From: Verrucomicrobiia bacterium
GTDB taxonomy: Bacteria; Verrucomicrobiota; Verrucomicrobiia; Palsa-1439
Length of the DNA stretch: 64,000 bases
Direction of reading: 5' to 3'
Assembly (NCBI GenBank): GCA_022072455.1
Contig: JAJVHY010000020.1
Location: 186,001-250,000, forward strand
Part shown: piece after piece, positions 57,901-64,000 of the stretch
How positions within the stretch are numbered: position 1 is the stretch's first letter
Layout: each line of letters opens with the position of its first letter
Made by a program: the position numbers and the translations under genes
The notes under the pieces: model-generated
The model's input: only the letters and a program-made list of their open reading frames with translations
What the model was told of the DNA's origin: nothing
Database searches by the model: none

Positions 57901-58479
57901 ATGCCGTTTAACGCTAATTGGTTCGATATCATCTGGGTGATCGCGCTGATTTTCGGCGTGTGGAGTGGATTGCGCTGCGGGGCGCTCGGTGAAATCATCC
58001 GGTTGAGCAGTTGGGTGCTGATGGTCTGGCTGGCCATTGAATATTACATACCGGTCGGCGATTGGTTCCGCACCAAGACGCAGCTCGCTGAGGAGCCGGC
58101 GCGCCTCTTTGCTTTTGTCGGCATCATTCTGGGCGTTTACATTGTCGGCTTGTTGTTGCGGAAGATGTTGTCGCGTTGGACCAAAAAATCACCCGCCGCC
58201 GCGTTCTTGGAAAACTTCGGCGGCATCATCCTCGGCGTAATTCGGATGGCGCTGGTGATGACGGTGCTCACGATCTGGCTGTCGCTGGTGCGAAGCCCAT
58301 TCTGGCAGAAACACGTCGCCACCAATTCGCAATTTGGCAGCACCGTGGTGCAGATGATTCCGTCCGTGAAGGCGGTCACGAAGAAGACGTTCCCGGAGAC
58401 GTTTCCGTTGTTCCGCGACATTGAGCGTCCCGTGGAAGTGGACGAACTCGAAACCAACCAGACGAAGAAGGCGCGTTAG
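57901..58479 (+). CDS. CvpA family membrane protein
   Basis: 192 residues with four predicted membrane segments (about 7-25, 32-50, 64-85 and 105-125), the CvpA layout. The segments NWFDIIWVIALIFGVWSGLR and FLENFGGIILGVIRMALVMT are the most family-like. CvpA is tied to colicin V production and envelope homeostasis in E. coli; the exact role is unclear. The C-terminus is charged (ERPVEVDELETNQTKKAR). It ends 6 bases before dnaG. Confidence 0.8.
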   Translation: MPFNANWFDIIWVIALIFGVWSGLRCGALGEIIRLSSWVLMVWLAIEYYIPVGDWFRTKTQLAEEPARLFAFVGIILGVYIVGLLLRKMLSRWTKKSPAAAFLENFGGIILGVIRMALVMTVLTIWLSLVRSPFWQKHVATNSQFGSTVVQMIPSVKAVTKKTFPETFPLFRDIERPVEVDELETNQTKKAR

Positions 58480-58485
58480 CCAGCC

Positions 58486-60288
58486 GTGGCCGGTCGTATC
58501 TCCGCTCAAATCATCGAGCAAGTCCGCCACGCCAATGACGTGGTTGATGTCATCGGCGCCTATTTCCCGCTGAAAAAGGCCGGCGTAAATTACCGGGCTC
58601 TCTGCCCGTTTCACAAAGAGAAGACACCGAGTTTCAATGTCAATCCGTCGAAGCAAATGTGGAAATGTTTCGGTTGCGGTGCCGGGGGCGACGTATTCAA
58701 GTTTGTGATGCAATACGAGAATCTCGACTTCATCGACGCCGTCCGCCGGTTGGCCGAGAAAGCCGGCATCAAAATCGAAGTGGAAGATGCCGGCGCCACA
58801 CAGCACCGGGGCGAGAAGGAGTTGCTGCTCAAACTCCACGAGGAAGTCAGCGCGTATTTTCAGGAGAACCTCAAAGCCGGCATCGCGCAACGGTACCTTG
58901 AGAAACGCGAGATCTCACGGGAGGTCGCGCGCAAGTGGCGCATCGGTTACTCCACCGAATCATGGGATGGACTGCTCCAATGGGCGGCCGGCAAGAAATA
59001 CCAACCGGAGCTACTCGAAGCCGCCGGCCTGGCGATTCGCACGGAGGAAGGCCGGGTGTACGACCGCTTCCGCGGCCGCCTGATGTTTTCGATCTGCGAC
59101 GAGCAAGGCCGGGTCATCGGGTTCAGCGGGCGCATCCTGACCGACGACAAGGATCAGCCGAAGTACGTTAACTCACCGGAGACCGCGATTTTTCAGAAGG
59201 GCCGGGTCCTCTTCGCGCTCGACCGGGCCAAGCGTTCAATCATCGAGGAGAAGTTCGCGATTCTCTGCGAAGGCCAGATCGACACGATTGCCTGTCACGA
59301 AGCCGGGCTGACGAATGTTGTCGCGCCACAAGGAACGGCGTTGACCGATCAGCACGCGCGCATCCTCCGCCGGTATGCCGAAGAAGTCGTGCTCATGTAC
59401 GATGCCGACGAAGCCGGCCAGAAAGCCATCATTCGGAGCGCCGAACCACTCTGGGAAGCCGGCATGGCCATGCGCGTGGCTGTTATTCCCGGCAAAGACG
59501 ATCCGGACAGTTTCATCAAAACCCAGGGTGCCGAAAAGTTGAAGGAATTGATTACCAACGGCGGCAGTTTTTTCATCTATTTACTCGAATGGCTCACCAA
59601 GCATCACGATCCGAACACCGAGCGTGGCAAACTGCAAATCGCCCGGCAAATGGCCGAATGGTTGGTCCGATTGCCCAGTCCGGTGTTGGTCGCAAAATAT
59701 GCACAGGAGACGACGCTCCGGTTGCAGATTGCCGGAACTTCGATCGAACAGGAAGTCCTCAAGCTGCGCCAGCAACGTTCGCCCCGGCCAGTCGTCGAGC
59801 CGGTGCCAGCAGTTCCTGAGGATTTGGCAGAAATCGAACTCGAACCCAATCAACCGGCCGAGACACTGTTGCTGCAGTTGATGCTGACCGATGTGCGGAT
59901 CGTGGATTTGGCGTTGGAACGCCTAGAAAGTGAGTGGCTGACGCGCAGCGTGGCCGCGCAGTTGATTGAACGAGTGTTGCAGTTACATCGTGACGGACAT
60001 TGGGATGGACCGAATACTTTGATGAATGAGGCCGACGACGACGACGCCAGCAAATTGGCTGCGGAATTGGTGGTCAAACCCGCACCGAGTCAGAACTTGG
60101 ATGCTGCCGCCACCGATTGCCTCGGCGCGATGGAACGGGTATGGGTGGAGCGGCGGCTGCGCGAATTACGGAACCAGTTGAGCCATACTGACTTGAACTC
60201 AGAACAACGTGATAAAATATTACGAGAGGTGCTTGACTTACAGCCGAAGCTACGCAATATTCCCGCGCTTTCGATGAGGAAACGTTAA
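58486..60288 (+). CDS. dnaG: DNA primase
   Basis: 600 residues from a GTG 6 bases after cvpA. The zinc finger (CHC2) has Cys40, His43, Cys61 and Cys64 (LCPFHKEKTPSF...WKCFGCGAGGD). The catalytic core (RFRGRLMFSICDEQGRVIGF) precedes the Toprim domain with ILCEGQIDTIACHEAG (Glu) and VLMYDADEAGQKA (DxD). The C-terminal helicase-binding domain is present. DnaG lays down RNA primers at the replication fork. It is followed by rpoD after 30 bases, the usual dnaG-rpoD pair, without rpsU in front. Confidence 0.97.
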   Translation: MAGRISAQIIEQVRHANDVVDVIGAYFPLKKAGVNYRALCPFHKEKTPSFNVNPSKQMWKCFGCGAGGDVFKFVMQYENLDFIDAVRRLAEKAGIKIEVEDAGATQHRGEKELLLKLHEEVSAYFQENLKAGIAQRYLEKREISREVARKWRIGYSTESWDGLLQWAAGKKYQPELLEAAGLAIRTEEGRVYDRFRGRLMFSICDEQGRVIGFSGRILTDDKDQPKYVNSPETAIFQKGRVLFALDRAKRSIIEEKFAILCEGQIDTIACHEAGLTNVVAPQGTALTDQHARILRRYAEEVVLMYDADEAGQKAIIRSAEPLWEAGMAMRVAVIPGKDDPDSFIKTQGAEKLKELITNGGSFFIYLLEWLTKHHDPNTERGKLQIARQMAEWLVRLPSPVLVAKYAQETTLRLQIAGTSIEQEVLKLRQQRSPRPVVEPVPAVPEDLAEIELEPNQPAETLLLQLMLTDVRIVDLALERLESEWLTRSVAAQLIERVLQLHRDGHWDGPNTLMNEADDDDASKLAAELVVKPAPSQNLDAAATDCLGAMERVWVERRLRELRNQLSHTDLNSEQRDKILREVLDLQPKLRNIPALSMRKR

Positions 60289-60318
60289 AATCTCCCCCAC
60301 GTCGAGCGCACGATTTCC

Positions 60319-62028
<1,710 letters not shown>

Positions 62029-62044
62029 TAATCTCGTCTCCGCC

Positions 62045-62117
62045 GGGCCCGTAGCTCAGCGGTTAGAGCGGAGGACTCATAATCCTTTGGTCCCAGGTTC
62101 AAATCCTGGCGGGCCCA
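62045..62117 (+). tRNA. tRNA-Ile2 (anticodon CAT, lysidine type)
   Basis: The acceptor stem pairs GGGCCCG (62045-62051) with CGGGCCC (62110-62116); the anticodon loop CTCATAA has anticodon CAT, and the discriminator base is A. The body resembles E. coli ileX, which is read as isoleucine after TilS converts the C to lysidine, and not tRNA-Met. CCA is not encoded. The last 19 bases overlap the end of the minus-strand maturase gene. Confidence 0.88.
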
Positions 62118-63349
62118 CTTTTCGTTCCCGCAACTTCCTGCATGATCAATGCCGCCGGTTTGCCTTGGCGCAGCAATTCGCTCATTCGCCGCATATACGG
62201 GTCAACATGGTGAAAATACCGCTTGTAGCCGGCGCAGAGATAATTCAACCCCGGCTCTCCATCAATCGTCCGGATAAACCGGTGCTTCGGACATTCGCCG
62301 TTGCAGGCAAACTTCACCTCGCACTCCCGGCAATACTTCGGCAACGTCGTCTGCTTCTCATTTCCAAACTGCCGCTGCGCCGGTGAATTCACCATCTCGC
62401 CCAATGACGTGTTCAGCAAATTCCCCAACTTGTAACGCGGGTAAACGTAGTGGTCACACGAAAACAGATCACCGGTATGTTCGAGTACCAACGCATTTCC
62501 GCACGTCTCGGCAAACACGCACAAACTCGCCCCCATCCCCATCCAACTCCCAAGTGACACGTCGAACATCTGCACAAAAACCTTCCCGACATCTTGGCGC
62601 ACCCACTCATCGAAAATCTGCACCAAGAATTCTCCATACTGCCGCGACTCAACGCTCCACGACGTGACCGGCTCACTCCGCGACCACTTGCCGGCCAAGG
62701 GCGGTTCACTGTAATCCAACCCCAACTCCTTCGCGCCAGCATCCGCCTTGCGTTCTACCAGCGGGATGAACTGCATATACCCGGACCCGATCTCCTTCAA
62801 AAACCGGTACACCGCCAGCGGCTTATGTGAGTTCGCGCGATTCACCACCGTCAACGTATTGAACTCGGTCTTGTGCTTCTTCAACAGCGCCAAACCCGCC
62901 ATCACCCGGTCAAACGTCGGCTTCTGCCCCTTATCCACCCGGTACCGGTCATGCAACTCCCGCGGCCCGTCCACGCTCAAGCCGATTAAAAATCCGTTCG
63001 CCGTAAAAAACTCGCACCACTCATCATCCAACAACGTTCCGTTGGTCTGGAGTGCGTTCGTGATCTTTTTCCCATTCGCGTACTTCTGCTGCAGCGCCAC
63101 GGCCTTGCGGAAGAACTCCACCCCCAACAACGTCGGCTCCCCGCCCTGCCACGCGAAACCGACCTCCGGCACCTGTTGCGACTCGATGTACTGCCGGACG
63201 TATTGCTCCAACACGGCATCGGTCATCCGAAAGTTCTCGGTGGACGGATAGAGTTTCTCTTTTTCTAGGTAATAGCAATACGTGCAATCGAGGTTGCAAA
63301 TCGCCCCGACTGGTTTGGTCATGATGTGGTAAGCCGGTACCTGCGCCAT
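62099..63349 (-). CDS. Anaerobic sulfatase maturase (radical SAM/SPASM)
   Basis: 416 residues. The radical-SAM Cys triad is C18-x3-C22-x2-C25 (GAICNLDCTYCYYL), with GGEP near 70 (WQGGEPTLL). The C-terminal SPASM Cys cluster includes CGNALVLEHTGDLFSC, YCRECEVKFACNGECP and LCAGYKRYF, the anSME pattern. It oxidises the active-site Cys of a sulfatase to formylglycine. The likely client is the CMPAR sulfatase at 46198, 14 kb away. The stop codon lies inside the tRNA-Ile gene, which runs the other way. Confidence 0.93.
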   Translation of the reverse strand: MAQVPAYHIMTKPVGAICNLDCTYCYYLEKEKLYPSTENFRMTDAVLEQYVRQYIESQQVPEVGFAWQGGEPTLLGVEFFRKAVALQQKYANGKKITNALQTNGTLLDDEWCEFFTANGFLIGLSVDGPRELHDRYRVDKGQKPTFDRVMAGLALLKKHKTEFNTLTVVNRANSHKPLAVYRFLKEIGSGYMQFIPLVERKADAGAKELGLDYSEPPLAGKWSRSEPVTSWSVESRQYGEFLVQIFDEWVRQDVGKVFVQMFDVSLGSWMGMGASLCVFAETCGNALVLEHTGDLFSCDHYVYPRYKLGNLLNTSLGEMVNSPAQRQFGNEKQTTLPKYCRECEVKFACNGECPKHRFIRTIDGEPGLNYLCAGYKRYFHHVDPYMRRMSELLRQGKPAALIMQEVAGTKSGPARI

Positions 63350-63432
63350 GCCGGTAAGCTAGCAATCGCCACCGGGACAAGCCAGCACGCATTGCGCTTG
63401 AGTCGTTGCGGGAGGCGAGTACAATCACGGGC

Positions 63433-64000
63433 GTGGGGATCCAAATCACAGTTCTAGGCAGCGGCAGCGCCGGCAACTGCACCTTCATCGAGACCGCCAA
63501 CACCGCCGTTCTCATTGATGCCGGCCTCAGCGGCCGTCAAATCTCCCAACGCCTCGCCACCATCGGCCGGCAACTCGACGACCTCGACGCCATCCTCGTC
63601 ACCCACGAACACTCCGATCACGTTCGCGGCCTCGGTGCCATCTGTAAAAAACATCCCGTCGCCGTCTACGCGAACCGCCTTACCGCCGAAGCCATCAACG
63701 AAGAGCCCGACTGGACCAACGGCATCCGCATCCCGTGGCGCGTCTTTGCCAACGGCCAAACTTTCTCGGTTGGTGACCTGACCGTCGAACCCTTCAGCAT
63801 CCCCCACGACGCCTTCGACCCGGTCGCCTTCACACTCCATCACGGCACCCACGCCATCGGCGTCGTTACCGACCTCGGCCATGCCACCAAGCTCGTCGTC
63901 GAACGCGTCCGGCAAATGGACTTCCTGATCCTCGAATCCAATCACGACGTCAGAATGCTCCAAGACGACACCATTCGTCCCTGGGCCACCAGACAACGCA
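63433..64000 (+). CDS. WalJ/YycJ-like MBL-fold metallohydrolase, cut by the window end
   Basis: At least 189 residues, open at the right edge, from a GTG that gives VGIQITVLGSGSAGNC, the family N-terminus. The metallo-beta-lactamase motif THEHSDH (residues 57-63) holds the metal ligands, and the later GVVTDLGHATKLV and ESNHD segments follow the YycJ order. The family is linked to cell-wall turnover and double-strand-break repair in Firmicutes. Divergent from the sulfatase maturase with 84 bases between starts. Confidence 0.9.
   Translation, partial: MGIQITVLGSGSAGNCTFIETANTAVLIDAGLSGRQISQRLATIGRQLDDLDAILVTHEHSDHVRGLGAICKKHPVAVYANRLTAEAINEEPDWTNGIRIPWRVFANGQTFSVGDLTVEPFSIPHDAFDPVAFTLHHGTHAIGVVTDLGHATKLVVERVRQMDFLILESNHDVRMLQDDTIRPWATRQR

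Overview
The window is a chromosomal segment of a Gram-negative bacterium, most likely a member of the Verrucomicrobiota (Limisphaerales/Pedosphaera-like). The Gram-negative call rests on the Lol lipoprotein-export genes. The phylum call is an inference from a mix of features: a DUF1559-like prepilin protein, a sulfatase with a radical-SAM sulfatase maturase, URO-D-like and Gfo/Idh/MocA proteins, large GT-C/YfhO membrane proteins, and a C-terminal FYRVRLVP relic. No rRNA or other taxonomic marker is present. Genes are tightly packed, often with 4-base ATGA/GTGA/TTGA overlaps. There is no prophage, no transposase gene and no CRISPR array.

Layout. 0-21.5 kb holds housekeeping and metabolic genes: a divergent aldo/keto reductase, tRNA-Arg, a URO-D-like protein, a mutarotase-like protein, a lipoprotein, purU, an SGNH hydrolase, a SWIM-SNF2 helicase overlapping a BaiN/HI0933-like flavoprotein, aconitase, a nuclease-like protein, a sufCBDS iron-sulfur operon with a readable promoter, a Gfo/Idh/MocA oxidoreductase and a lytic transglycosylase. 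21.5-44.2 kb is a large cell-surface polysaccharide locus. It contains CDP-sugar genes (rfbF and a CDP-glucose dehydratase-like gene), dTDP-sugar genes (rmlA, rmlB), several epimerases, two DegT aminotransferases, a TPP-dependent E1 alpha/beta pair without E2/E3, two GT2 glycosyltransferases, a domain-swapped HldE-like protein, two methyltransferases and four large membrane proteins. Its core, about 28.4-38.4 kb, is visibly AT-richer than its surroundings.

44.2-49 kb looks accessory: a PL9-like pectate lyase flanked by two copies of a 139-bp element with 19-bp terminal inverted repeats, then a sulfatase and a menC/N-acylamino-acid-racemase-like enzyme. 49-56 kb holds lysS-lolC-lolD, a hicBA toxin-antitoxin pair, two hypothetical genes and a striking seven-unit array of palindromes spaced exactly 42 bp apart. 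56.4-64 kb holds a prepilin-like protein, a DUF1570-like metalloprotease, cvpA, dnaG, rpoD, tRNA-Ile(CAT), a sulfatase maturase and the start of a WalJ-like metallohydrolase.

The most unusual material is at DNA level: the 42-bp phased palindrome array, a 21-bp array at the left edge, four REP/REPIN-like elements (one inside the helicase coding sequence), the 139-bp repeats around the lyase, and an 11-C run in the fifth to eighth codons of an aminotransferase gene. Among proteins, the E1 pair without E2/E3, the swapped HldE-like fusion and the aldo/keto reductase with altered catalytic residues are worth a second look.
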